A DNA stretch of 64,000 nucleotides from DATJMJ01 sp035503915. Lineage in GTDB: Bacteria; Actinomycetota; Acidimicrobiia; Acidimicrobiales; Palsa-688. The notes beneath the pieces were generated by a model that did no database searches, had not been told where the DNA came from, and was given only the letters and a program-made list of their open reading frames with translations. The position numbers and the translations under genes are program-made. The stretch's first letter is position 1. Each line of letters begins with the position of its first letter. The stretch is from positions 1 to 64,000 of the forward strand of contig DATJSU010000002.1 in the NCBI GenBank assembly GCA_035503915.1, written 5' to 3'. Below, one piece after another: positions 33,522 to 41,505 of the stretch.

Positions 33522-33871
33522 GCCGTTGATCTCCTCGCTAATGCCCTTTGGAGAGGCCGATTAAATAGACAAAAGAGGCGAAAGCTTTTTGAGCTTGTCT
33601 TTAGGGTTACCCGGAGCGCATGCAAGCTAAGGCTTGGCGGTGCTCGAAGGGCAGGGCGCAACGCGGGCGAGCACTACCAAGTACTGAGGACACCTAAGCG
33701 CGCCGCCGGGCCTGAAGAGGTATCACAGACAGCTCACGCGGAACGGGCAACCTCGCGCAGCCTGCCGAGCAGGGGCTCATACTCGGCGCACACTACTTAC
33801 CGTTTGTGACCATTACGCGCTGCCGGGCTCCTCATGCCACCGTTGTTGGTATTTGATCATAGAGTAGCGCA
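33522..33871. other. Divergent intergenic region upstream of infC and the DUF1844 gene
   Basis: These 350 bp hold the infC leader and the promoter of the plus-strand gene at 33872. On the minus strand the GAGGAG site (33536-33531) serves the ATA start of infC. About 60 nt further up, AAGCTCAAAAAGCTT can form a small hairpin inside a region bounded by GACAA and TTGTC. No open frame and no clear -35/-10 pair could be chosen with confidence. Confidence 0.4.
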
Positions 33872-34417
33872 GTGAGCACGCTTTGGACGCCGAGCGGGGA
33901 GCACCCCGTCCCGCGCACGCCACCGGACGGCGTACCAGCGCCGAGCAGCCCGCCCAACAGCCCGCCGGGCAGCCCGCCTGGCTCTCGCCCGGGCCCTGGC
34001 CGACCAGGTAGCGGGGCCGGTGCTGCCCGCCAAGATGGCGACGACGGGCGCAGCGGACGAGGTGGGAGCCCCGGGAGAAGCGACGTCCGAGGGCGCGTCG
34101 ACCCCGACAGCGAGCTGACCCAGGAGGAACTTGAAGAAGCTCAGGCCGAAATGGACGCGGTCAGGCAGCAGCTCCTCGAGGCTCCCGTCGAGCTCGTCAT
34201 CTCCAACCACGCGATGGGCCTCTGGGAGCTCGCCGCGCTTCATCTCTCCCAGAAGCCACCTCAGCTCCCTGAGGCACAAATGGCCATCGACGCCATGGCC
34301 GCCATTGTCGAAGGGCTCCAAGGGCGTTTGGGCGAACCCGAGGCGACCCTCAGCGAAGGTTTGTCCCGGATCAGGATGGCCTTCGTCCAGATCGCAAACG
34401 CCCAGCGTGCAAGGTGA
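33872..34417 (+). CDS. DUF1844 domain protein
   Basis: The C-terminal half (ELVISNHAMGLWELAALHLS, QMAIDAMAAIVEGLQGRL, LSEGLSRIRMAFVQI) is the DUF1844 helical domain found beside infC in many actinobacteria. The first 80 residues are Pro/Gly/Ser-rich and look disordered. GTG start at 33872; total 181 aa. Divergent from infC. The domain has no known biochemical activity. Confidence 0.88.
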   Translation: MSTLWTPSGEHPVPRTPPDGVPAPSSPPNSPPGSPPGSRPGPGRPGSGAGAARQDGDDGRSGRGGSPGRSDVRGRVDPDSELTQEELEEAQAEMDAVRQQLLEAPVELVISNHAMGLWELAALHLSQKPPQLPEAQMAIDAMAAIVEGLQGRLGEPEATLSEGLSRIRMAFVQIANAQRAR

Positions 34418-34433
34418 TACGAACCGGGCCGAG

Positions 34434-34530
34434 CGCGCAACTGGGTTACGTTCGTGCACCCGCGTTACCGAACGTGTGTTGAACGCGTGTTCGGTAACGC
34501 AGTTCCTTCTGACGCGCCCAGTTCGCAGTT
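34434..34530. terminator. Bidirectional hairpin between convergent genes
   Basis: GCGTTACCGAAC (34462-34473) and GTTCGGTAACGC (34489-34500) form a perfect 12-bp inverted repeat with a 15-nt loop. An outer pair, CGCAACTGGG near 34435 and CCCAGTTCGCAGTTGCG near 34518, can extend the structure. It lies between the ends of the DUF1844 gene and the phosphodiesterase gene and lacks a U-tract, as is common for high-GC actinobacterial terminators. Confidence 0.65.
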
Positions 34531-34574
34531 GCGGTGAGCAGCCGCTCGCCGGGCGGCGGCGCGAGCACCAGTCA

Positions 34575-35750
34575 CTAGGAGCAGAGCAGGGGCACCAGCA
34601 TCTCGCCGGGTGAGAGGCCTCCGTGGCGGCAGACGAGCCTGGCGTCCCCCGGGTCCCTCGGGTCAAGAAAGCCCTCCTCACCGAGCGGTACCAAGGCGAC
34701 GTCCCCGAGGCGCGCGAGCACGGTGACGCTCGGTTCGCCCCCAAGCACCCCGGCCGCAAGGACATCTTGTCTCGATGCCACCCAAGCTCGCCCCCCGTAG
34801 GCGCCCCTTGCGGCCTCGAGCAGTTCGCCAACCCGGCCAGGAAGAGCGTGAAGCCAGCGGAACCTTCCTTCTCCGCTCATGAACTTGCACAATGCTGCGA
34901 CCTCGGGGACAACCGGGGCCGCCCTCGTGCCTACGAGAACCTGGCCGTGGTCAGCCGTGACCGCGAGCGCAACCCTCTCCGGGAGGGCGCTCAACAGGTC
35001 GCCCACCAAGCGGTCAGCGGCCGCTACCTCAGCGTCGTAAAGGGGCCCGAAGCCCGCCGCATGGGCGACCTTGTCGATGCCGTCATAGTACGCATAGACA
35101 AACTGTTCCCCCTCGTCGACGAGCCCCCGGACCAGGACCGGCACCGAGGAAGGGACGGTCCAGCCGACCTCGCGCGCTCCCCGTTGGTGCGCCTGCGTGA
35201 ACCCGCTCCCAGCAAAATCGCCCCGGCTGACAACTGGTACCGCCCGGCCACCAAAAGCGAGCGCCGGCTGCAGCTCAGCAGGCCGCGCGAAACCCCTCGC
35301 GTCCCCTGATGACGTGCTCCAACGAAGGACGTTCAGCACTTCTTCGCCGGTCGGGCCGCTAACGACAAACTTGTAACCGACGATCCCATGGAGCGCGGGA
35401 GGCATGCCCAAGGCCAGGGAGCTGAGCGCGGTGGCGGTCGTGGACGGTGCCACCGTCGTCATCGGGCCTCCCTCAAACGACCCGAGGACGGCAGCAAGAG
35501 CTTTGCGCTCCTGCAGCTGCAGCCACCCAAGGCCGTCAAGGACAAGCAGGACGACCTGCTCAGCAGTTCGGAGGTGCGAAGGGAGCCAGGGCGGGCGGGC
35601 GCCGGGCGCAGCCATCAAGGCGGGGGCGAGGCCCTCGAGGCAGGCGCCGCCGTAACTCGGGAGGATAAGCCCGGGCAATGGCCCGGGACGCAGGCCCCCG
35701 GCGAGAGGGGGTTGGCCCGTTGGCCGGCTTCCTGCCTGGTCAATGTCCAT
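34575..35750 (-). CDS. Alkaline-phosphatase-superfamily phosphodiesterase/nucleotide pyrophosphatase
   Basis: The 391-aa protein has the metal-binding and nucleophile pattern of type I phosphodiesterases: LLVLDGLGWLQLQ (first Asp), TTVAPSTTATALSSLALGM with the Thr/Ser nucleophile, YAYYDGIDKVAHAAGFG, and VTADHGQVLVGTR with the second metal ligands (DHG). No signal peptide is seen, so it is probably cytosolic. Convergent with the DUF1844 gene and divergent from the Rrf2 regulator. Substrate unknown. Confidence 0.9.
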   Translation of the reverse strand: MDIDQAGSRPTGQPPLAGGLRPGPLPGLILPSYGGACLEGLAPALMAAPGARPPWLPSHLRTAEQVVLLVLDGLGWLQLQERKALAAVLGSFEGGPMTTVAPSTTATALSSLALGMPPALHGIVGYKFVVSGPTGEEVLNVLRWSTSSGDARGFARPAELQPALAFGGRAVPVVSRGDFAGSGFTQAHQRGAREVGWTVPSSVPVLVRGLVDEGEQFVYAYYDGIDKVAHAAGFGPLYDAEVAAADRLVGDLLSALPERVALAVTADHGQVLVGTRAAPVVPEVAALCKFMSGEGRFRWLHALPGRVGELLEAARGAYGGRAWVASRQDVLAAGVLGGEPSVTVLARLGDVALVPLGEEGFLDPRDPGDARLVCRHGGLSPGEMLVPLLCS

Positions 35751-35824
35751 CCCTTGGACGATATAGGGCCAGCGGGGCTACGCCGGACCAAGCCGCTGTG
35801 GACCAGCCCCTGTACGATTGGGAC

Positions 35825-36259
35825 ATGAGGGTCTCGACGCGGGGCGATTATGCCTGCAGAGCCTTGCTTTCCCTTGCCCTTCACGGCGGCGACCTGCCAA
35901 CTTCTGTAAGAGACATCGCCGAGCGCACAGGCCTTCCTCAGCCCTACTTGGAGCAGATCCTGCTCGCCCTCAAGGGGGCGGGCCTCGTTCGCTCAAAGCG
36001 CGGCGTCGGGGGCGGGTACGTGCTCGCTCGCCCGCCCGAGAGGCTCACGCTCGGCCAGATCGTGGCAGCCGTCGACGGGCCGATCGTCGTCGGGGATTTC
36101 GGGGAGCCGCACGTGGGTGGGGCGTGCGACCATGAGGGCCAGTGCGCGCTCCTCGCAGTTTGGGCCGAGGTGGGTGACCACATGCGCGCTCACCTTGACT
36201 CCTACACCGTCGCCGACATGGTCCGCCGGGTGAGCGGGCCGGCTCTCGCAAGCACCTAA
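35825..36259 (+). CDS. Rrf2-family transcriptional regulator
   Basis: The winged helix MRVSTRGDYACRALLSLALH, SVRDIAERTGLPQPYLEQIL, LKGAGLVRSKRGVGGGYVLA is unmistakable for Rrf2. The cluster loop has GACDHEGQCALLAVW, with only two cysteines (C-x5-C) instead of the three used by IscR/NsrR, so an Fe-S cluster would need another ligand (perhaps the His or the Cys at residue 11). A TACGAT box 6 nt before the ATG suggests a leaderless message. It is divergent from the phosphodiesterase gene. Confidence 0.92.
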   Translation: MRVSTRGDYACRALLSLALHGGDLPTSVRDIAERTGLPQPYLEQILLALKGAGLVRSKRGVGGGYVLARPPERLTLGQIVAAVDGPIVVGDFGEPHVGGACDHEGQCALLAVWAEVGDHMRAHLDSYTVADMVRRVSGPALAST

Positions 36260-36263
36260 AGCA

Positions 36264-37307
36264 CTAGAGCACTGCCTCGTCCGGGTCAAAGCCCAGGATC
36301 CCGAGCGTTGTCGAGAGGTCCGCCGGCAAAGGCGCAGTGAAACGCATGGCTTCGCCGGTTGCCGGGTGCGCGAACCCGAGAAGGCCGGCGTGCAGCCAGG
36401 GCCGGCGGAGGTCCGGGAGCACCCGGCGCGTAGTAGCGATGAGGCTGGCGGCCGCGTACTGCTCGTCAGCAAGCAGGGGATGGCCGATAGCGGCGAAATG
36501 GGCACGGACTTGGTGCGTTCGCCCCGTCTCGAGCTTGCAAGCGACAAGGGCCGAAGCGATTGGCTCGATGACGGAGGAACGCACGGAGTACTGCGTGCGT
36601 GCTGGCCTGCCACCCTGGACCACGGCCATCTTCACCCTTCGCGAGGGCGAGCGCCCAAGCGGGGCTTCTATGGCTCCTTCGTCCTCTTCCATCCTTCCGT
36701 GCACGACAGCCAGGTACCGTCGGTCAGCGGTCCTGCGCGACAGCTGCGACGTGAGCGCAGCCCGGGCCGGGGCTGTCCGCGCGACGACCAGCAGGCCCGA
36801 AGTCCCTTTATCGAGGCGCTGCACGATGCCGGGGCGCTGGTGGTCGGGGCCCGCGTCGAGGATGTCAGGGAACAGCTCGACCAGCTGGTCTACGAGCGTG
36901 CCGCGGGGGTTTCCTGCTCCCGGGTGGACGACGAGGCCGGCAGGCTTGTCCACTACGACAACGTCCGCGTCGGAATAGACGACCCTTGCCCGCGGGAAGC
37001 CCGCCGGAAGGCTGTTGCCTTGCTCTGAGGGCTCTGAGGCGGGGTGCACGGTGTTGCCCTGCTCTGAGGCGGGGTGCATGCCGCCCGCTTCCCACTCCTT
37101 CGGCATTGCCTTGAGGTTGGCGGCCTCCAGGTCCACTTCCAGCGTTTCACCTGCCCGGAGGCGGCGGCTCGGCAGGAGGACGGGTTCGCCGGCTATGCGA
37201 GCACACCCTCCAGTTACCAGGCGCGAGGACTGGGACCTGGTCAAGCCCGCGAGCAATGCGATGGCGCGGTCGATGCGCTCGCCGTCAAGCGCTGGCGGGA
37301 TTTTCAA
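36264..37307 (-). CDS. rluD: RluD-family 23S rRNA pseudouridine synthase
   Basis: An N-terminal S4 domain (residues 8-60, RIDRAIALLAGLTRSQSSRL) precedes the synthase domain with VVDKPAGLVVHPGAGNPRG and the catalytic motif GIVQRLDKGTSGLLVVART, whose Asp in RLD is retained although the usual His before it is Gln. Between the domains is an unusual insert with MHPASEQGN and VHPASEPSEQGN repeats. 347 aa. It follows lspA, the common lspA-rluD order. Confidence 0.94.
   Translation of the reverse strand: MKIPPALDGERIDRAIALLAGLTRSQSSRLVTGGCARIAGEPVLLPSRRLRAGETLEVDLEAANLKAMPKEWEAGGMHPASEQGNTVHPASEPSEQGNSLPAGFPRARVVYSDADVVVVDKPAGLVVHPGAGNPRGTLVDQLVELFPDILDAGPDHQRPGIVQRLDKGTSGLLVVARTAPARAALTSQLSRRTADRRYLAVVHGRMEEDEGAIEAPLGRSPSRRVKMAVVQGGRPARTQYSVRSSVIEPIASALVACKLETGRTHQVRAHFAAIGHPLLADEQYAAASLIATTRRVLPDLRRPWLHAGLLGFAHPATGEAMRFTAPLPADLSTTLGILGFDPDEAVL
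37012..37082. repeat. Imperfect direct repeat inside rluD
   Basis: Two copies of a segment containing GCTCTGAGGCGGGGTGCA on the plus strand encode HPASEQGN-type peptides in the linker between the S4 and catalytic domains. A third partial copy (GCTCTGAGG) is also present. Confidence 0.7.
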
Positions 37308-37361
37308 GCGAAGCTCGGCCGGAGTGCCCGGGGGCGAGGGCGCTGGCAGTGGGACCTCCTC

Positions 37362-37997
37362 TCAGGAGCGGTGGCCCGTGCCCGCCCGCGAACCTGACGA
37401 GCTGGCGCCGGGCGACTGCGGTGGCTCCGCCGCCCCAGGGAGAGGTGGCGTCCCGCCAACATGCGCGGGGGGTTGCACGAGGGGGGAAACCACCAGGTGC
37501 ACGGCGACTGTCACAGCGCCGACAGTTATTGCAGCGTCGGCCAGGTTGAAAACCGGCCACCAGCTCACAAGCTGCACGAAATCGATGACCGCGCCGTGGT
37601 TGTGCCTGATGAACCTGTCACCCAAGTTTGATAGCGCCCCGCCGGCGACCATGCCGAGGCCTACGAGCGCAGCGAGGTTCCCACCCGCGTGGGCCAAGCG
37701 CCCCGACAGCCAAAGGACGATGACCGCCAAGGCGATCGCGATGGCCTCAACGAGAGGTGCTGCTCCGCGCCCAAGCGAAAAAGCGGCCCCCCGGTTGTAG
37801 GTCAACACCAGGTAGAGCGTGGCGACAACGTGGCGCCTCTCGCCGTCGGCGAGCGCTGTTTGCGCCCACGACTTGGTCCCTTGGTCGACTGCGACCACCG
37901 CGCCGGCAACGGCGAGCAGGAGAAGGCCCCGCGAGACGCCTCCCGCGCGCCTTACTGGCGCCGTACTGTCAGCCCTCCGCTCTTGCAAGAAACGCAA
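37362..37997 (-). CDS. lspA: Lipoprotein signal peptidase (signal peptidase II)
   Basis: A membrane aspartyl protease that cleaves prolipoprotein signals. Four spans are visible. Catalytic motifs: AVDQGTKSWA, LVLTYNRGAAFSL with the conserved NxGxAFS-type segment, GGALSNLGDRFIRHNHGAVIDF (first Asp of NxxDR) and FNLADAAITVGA (second Asp). A Pro/Ser-rich C-terminal tail of about 45 residues is extra. The TTG start at 37997 overlaps the upstream zinc-finger gene by 46 bp, so a later start is possible. Confidence 0.93.
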   Translation of the reverse strand: MRFLQERRADSTAPVRRAGGVSRGLLLLAVAGAVVAVDQGTKSWAQTALADGERRHVVATLYLVLTYNRGAAFSLGRGAAPLVEAIAIALAVIVLWLSGRLAHAGGNLAALVGLGMVAGGALSNLGDRFIRHNHGAVIDFVQLVSWWPVFNLADAAITVGAVTVAVHLVVSPLVQPPAHVGGTPPLPGAAEPPQSPGASSSGSRAGTGHRS

Positions 37998-39301
37998 AGC
38001 CGGGCGTGTGGCAACGCTTCCAAGCGCGCCTTGGGTACCGGGTTGCCACAGCTCTCACAGAACCCGTAAGTACCGTCCTCGATCTTTTGGAGCGCGGCAT
38101 CGATTTCCTCGATGGCTGCGTGCGCTTGGGCAGAGAGGTGAAGGTCAAGCTCCCTGTCCACGTTGGCGGTCCCGCCTTCGCCACCTTCCTCGTCGAACTG
38201 GACGTCACCTGGCTCGTGCTCGAGCGCGAGCGCCTCGGCTTGCGCCCGAAGCTCGTCAGCTTGGCGGGTGTAGTTGTTGCGTTCGGCGAAGAGCAGCTCA
38301 CGCTGGTGCGCTAGGAAGAGGTCGCGGTCTTCTTTAGAAAGCGGCGGGGCCGGCTCAGGCACCGGGGCGGGACTTTGGGCCAGTGGCGCGGGGGCCTCGG
38401 GTTGCTTTGCCGTCTTCTTGGCCGCGCGGGCCGGGGAAGCTGCTGGCCCTGTCTCGCCAGCTAGTGGAGCTCCGTCATCTTCTGGGTGCGCGGCTTTCTT
38501 GCTCACCTGCCGGGGGCCCTTACCCGCCGGCTGAGCGGGTTTGGAGCCAAGGGCGGCATGCGCATCTTGGACCGGCCTGGCCGCCGCAGCGGCTGCCGTG
38601 CCCGGGGCGGCTTTGGCGCCTTGAGCGGACCTGGCAGCCCCGGCAGGTTTGGGAGCTTGAGGGGCCTTGGGCGTTTGGGCAGCCTTGGGAGCATGCGCGG
38701 CCTTGGCGCCTGGAGCTGGCTTCGTCCCGGGGGCCGGCTTGGCGCTCGCGGCCACCTTCGCGGCCGGCGCCACCTTCAGGGCTTGAGCTGCCTTGGCGCC
38801 ACTCCGAGCTTTGGCGCTGCCCGCTGCCGCCCTGGTCCCGCCGGCTGCCACCCTAGCCCCGGCAGTCGCTGAGTTTGTCCCGGCAGTCGCTGAGTTTGTC
38901 CCGCCAGTCGCTGCTCTGTTAGCCGGCGCCCTTTTCGTGGCGTTCGCCACGGCCTTGCCAAGGCGTGCTTGTTTGGGAACCTGTGCCGCGCGTTCCGGGC
39001 CAGCCGCGGGTGTGCCCGTGGGTTTTCGAGCCGGCGCGCTCGTGCCGGATGCTGCGCCGTTACCGGCGGCACGGGCGCTCGCCGATGACCTCCCGACGCT
39101 TTGCTCGGCCCTCGCCTTCCCAGATGGCTTGGCCCCCGCGGGTGCGGCCTTCTTGACGTCAACCTTCACCCTTTCCGCCTTCGTCCCTACCTTCACCGCC
39201 CCGCCGCCAGCTCGCCCCTGAGGAGCGCCGTTGACGTGCTCTTTCCCAACCGTGGCGACTCTCGCCAGCCGTACCTTGTCATCTTGCTTGGCTCTGGGCA
39301 T
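37952..39301 (-). CDS. DksA/TraR-type zinc-finger protein with very long Ala/Lys/Pro-rich N-terminus
   Basis: The last 130 residues are a DksA/TraR unit: a coiled coil (RELLFAERNNYTRQADELRA), an acidic loop (DEEGGEGG), then ALQKIEDGTYGFCESCGNPV and LCVSCKSG with a C4 zinc finger (CxxC...CxxC). The first 310 residues are Ala/Lys/Pro/Gly repeats such as KAAPAAKVAAS and GTNSATAGTNSATAG, resembling histone-H1-like tails. DksA-type proteins modulate RNA polymerase; the basic tail may bind nucleic acid (inference). It precedes lspA in the division operon. Confidence 0.88.
   Translation of the reverse strand: MPRAKQDDKVRLARVATVGKEHVNGAPQGRAGGGAVKVGTKAERVKVDVKKAAPAGAKPSGKARAEQSVGRSSASARAAGNGAASGTSAPARKPTGTPAAGPERAAQVPKQARLGKAVANATKRAPANRAATGGTNSATAGTNSATAGARVAAGGTRAAAGSAKARSGAKAAQALKVAPAAKVAASAKPAPGTKPAPGAKAAHAPKAAQTPKAPQAPKPAGAARSAQGAKAAPGTAAAAAARPVQDAHAALGSKPAQPAGKGPRQVSKKAAHPEDDGAPLAGETGPAASPARAAKKTAKQPEAPAPLAQSPAPVPEPAPPLSKEDRDLFLAHQRELLFAERNNYTRQADELRAQAEALALEHEPGDVQFDEEGGEGGTANVDRELDLHLSAQAHAAIEEIDAALQKIEDGTYGFCESCGNPVPKARLEALPHARLCVSCKSGGLTVRRQ
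38860..38912. repeat. 21-bp tandem repeat in the zinc-finger gene
   Basis: About two and a half copies of a 21-bp unit (CGGCAGTCGCTGAGTTTGTC plus one base) encode GTNSATA heptapeptides in the disordered N-terminal region. Confidence 0.8.
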
Positions 39302-39571
39302 CGTGGCACCTTACCCTTCTGGGAGCGGGGAAGCCTACCATGAATTGCCCGCGGTTCCTCGCGTGCGGGGCGCCTTCGCAGGGCCCGAGTTATCGTTCGC
39401 TCGTTGATCGACAGTTTCGCTTACGCAGCAGCGGTTTTGTCGCGTACTTCGATCCTGGGCCTTGGCAAGCACACCTTCAAGCGAGCACCCACCCGGACCA
39501 GATGTGGGAGGGCGCAGGGTTGGCGGGCGCAAAAAGGGCGCGCCTAAAACGGCGCCGGCAACCTAGGTTGC

Positions 39572-40549
39572 TTATTGCCTGCGGCGGAAGCGACCAAGGC
39601 CCCGGGATTCCCCTAGGTCCTGGTCGTTGAAGAAGCTGTCGAGCGCCCGTTCGTCGAAGGCCATCGTTGCGTCCCCACGAGACCCGGCGCTGAGCGCTCC
39701 GCTCGCAGGGGCCAGTTTCGCCAAGGTGGTGTGGCCGTTGGGGACCTCGGGCCCCTGGTCGCCGCCCTCCTGGTCCGAGCCGGCACCGTCCCCCATTGCT
39801 CCCACTGCCTGGAGGTACTCCGGCCCCCACTCGCCGGTCGGCTCCTCGGCGGCGCGATTGCCGGGACCGTTGGCGCCCGCGGCAGCTGCTTGCTCCCCCT
39901 CGTCAAGTTCAGCCGGCGCTTGCGCCGCCTCGTCAATGTCCACGTAGGACGGGCTCGCTGAGGACGACGCCAGGCTCGTACTGACGGCCGGAGGTTCGCT
40001 GAGAAGGCCGGCGTTCTCGACAAGCGACTGCGCGTCGCGCAGCACGCTCAGGAGGTGCGGACGGTGCACCTCGACCCAGTTGCGAAGCGCCTCCACCTCT
40101 TGCTGTGCCTGACGGAGGCGCTCTTCGGCCCTGGTCATGCTCTCTCGGCTCTCGGCCATGCCCTGTTCATACGCCCGACGGCTCTGCTCTTGGGCTTCGA
40201 CGAGCAGCCCTTCGGCCTTGGCTCGCGCTTCGTTGAGGAGCTTGTCGGCTTCAAAGCGCGCTTCGTTGAGGAGCTTGTCAGCTTCAAAGCGCGCTTCGTT
40301 CACTGCTTGGTCAGCCGTTCTTTGGGCGAGGACGAGCATCTTTCGCAAACTTTCGTCGACCGAGGAAGCCTCTACGGTCGCCTGCTCGGCCCGCTGGGCA
40401 CGCTCGAGCGCTTGGCGCAGCTGCGTTTGCATCGCGTCGACCGCTACCGCCGCCTGCTCGAGGAACTCGTCGACGTCCTCTGGGTGATAGCCACCACGAA
40501 GCTTCTCCCGGAACTGCACGTCACGGAAGACCTTTGGGGTCAACTCCAT
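39572..40549 (-). CDS. divIVA: DivIVA/Wag31-like polar growth and division protein
   Basis: The N-terminus MELTPKVFRDVQFREKLRGG, YHPEDVDEFLEQAAVAVDA is the DivIVA membrane-binding domain. A long coiled coil follows (residues 45-200, Ala/Glu/Arg-rich) with a duplicated NEARFEADKLL unit, then an acidic disordered region and a basic end (GLGRFRRRQ). With the ATG at 40549 it is 325 aa; the open frame upstream overlaps yggT and is non-coding. It is part of the ftsZ-sepF-yggT-divIVA module. Confidence 0.94.
   Translation of the reverse strand: MELTPKVFRDVQFREKLRGGYHPEDVDEFLEQAAVAVDAMQTQLRQALERAQRAEQATVEASSVDESLRKMLVLAQRTADQAVNEARFEADKLLNEARFEADKLLNEARAKAEGLLVEAQEQSRRAYEQGMAESRESMTRAEERLRQAQQEVEALRNWVEVHRPHLLSVLRDAQSLVENAGLLSEPPAVSTSLASSSASPSYVDIDEAAQAPAELDEGEQAAAAGANGPGNRAAEEPTGEWGPEYLQAVGAMGDGAGSDQEGGDQGPEVPNGHTTLAKLAPASGALSAGSRGDATMAFDERALDSFFNDQDLGESRGLGRFRRRQ
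40227..40300. repeat. 33-bp tandem repeat in divIVA
   Basis: Two full copies of a 33-bp unit, plus a partial third, encode NEARFEADKLL twice in the coiled coil. Eleven residues equal three heptad-like turns, so the duplication preserves the coil register. Confidence 0.85.
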
Positions 40550-40647
40550 GGTGCCCAATGCTAACACCAGGGCTTTGAACATCCGTACATGCCACTGAAC
40601 TGGGCTTTCATCGCCGGCGGGCGCGTTGCACCCTCGGCTGGGCGTCC

Positions 40648-40914
40648 CTAGATGACCAGGCGCGAGAGGACAAACTCCGTAATGATCAGCACGCAGAAAA
40701 ATGCCACCATGTACGAGAGGTCGAAAACCCCGGCCGGTGGGATGACCTTGCGGAAGGGAGCGACGACGGGCTGCACCAGGGCGCCCAAGGTGTGGCGCAG
40801 GCGTGAAACAGGCGAGCCGGGTTCGACCGGGAACCACGAAAGCACTGCCCAGACGATCATTATCAGGAGATAGATGTAGCCGATCGTGTACAGCGGCCGG
40901 TCAACCCAGTACAA
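40648..40914 (-). CDS. YggT-family membrane protein
   Basis: The 88-aa protein has two spans: IGYIYLLIMIVWAVLSWF and LSYMVAFFCVLIITEFVL, with the conserved PVEPGSPVSRLRHTLGALVQPVVAPFRKVIP in between (shown in parts: VSRLRHTLGALVQP, VAPFRKVIPP). This matches the YggT family found between sepF and divIVA in Gram-positives. Its function is not firmly established; roles in osmotic response and division have been suggested. About 98 bp separate it from divIVA. Confidence 0.93.
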   Translation of the reverse strand: MYWVDRPLYTIGYIYLLIMIVWAVLSWFPVEPGSPVSRLRHTLGALVQPVVAPFRKVIPPAGVFDLSYMVAFFCVLIITEFVLSRLVI

Positions 40915-40953
40915 CGAAGGTCCCTCGGTGCCGGGGCGGGGAGGTCTGCCCGC

Positions 40954-41493
40954 TCACGAGCGGTACAGGCCCCGCTCTTGGAGACGTCGCTTTTCCTCCG
41001 CGGAAAGTTCCACATTGGTCGGGGTCATCAGGAACACTTTGTCCGCCACCTTGTCCATCGTCCCGCCCAGCGCGTACGCAACACCACTGCAGAAGTCGAT
41101 CATCCTGTGGGCGAGCTCACGATAAGCGTTGCCAAGGTTGACAATAACCGGTTGCCCGTTGCGGAAACGGTCAGCTATTTCCTGTGCGTCCGCGAACTCG
41201 GTGGGTGAAGCAACGTGCACTTTGGCGGGAGGCACCGTGGCGATCGGGGAAACAGGCGTCGGGAGCGAGCGCAGCTGAGCGGCCGGCCTCAGGTTGATAG
41301 GGCCGCCGTCCGCACCGTCACGAGGTAGCGTGCGCACAGCGGGCGACGTTTGGGGAGCCGCCTCAAAGACCTCCGGCGGGCGCCGTGGCGGAGGCTGAGG
41401 AGCTGGCGCTTCCTCATACGGCTCATAGTCCTCGTACTCCTCGGCGTCGGCGAGACCGAGCCACATGAGCACTTTTTTGCCTGTCCCGGGCAT
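40954..41493 (-). CDS. sepF: Cell division protein SepF
   Basis: SepF tethers FtsZ to the membrane and substitutes for FtsA, which is absent here. The N-terminal amphipathic-like start (KKVLMWLGLAD) is followed by an acidic Pro-rich linker and the SepF core: VASPTEFADAQEIADRFRNG, QPVIVNLGNAYRELAHRMID, FCSGVAYALGGTMDKVADKV, FLMTPTNVELS. 179 aa. It follows yggS by 12 bp. Confidence 0.97.
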   Translation of the reverse strand: MPGTGKKVLMWLGLADAEEYEDYEPYEEAPAPQPPPRRPPEVFEAAPQTSPAVRTLPRDGADGGPINLRPAAQLRSLPTPVSPIATVPPAKVHVASPTEFADAQEIADRFRNGQPVIVNLGNAYRELAHRMIDFCSGVAYALGGTMDKVADKVFLMTPTNVELSAEEKRRLQERGLYRS

Positions 41494-41505
41494 AGCTCCT
41501 CCTTA

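Noticed and set aside
33857..34831. Minus-strand open frame of 324 codons opposite the DUF1844 gene
   Set aside because: Shadow of the plus-strand gene and the terminator region; Arg/Ser/Pro-rich with no motif.
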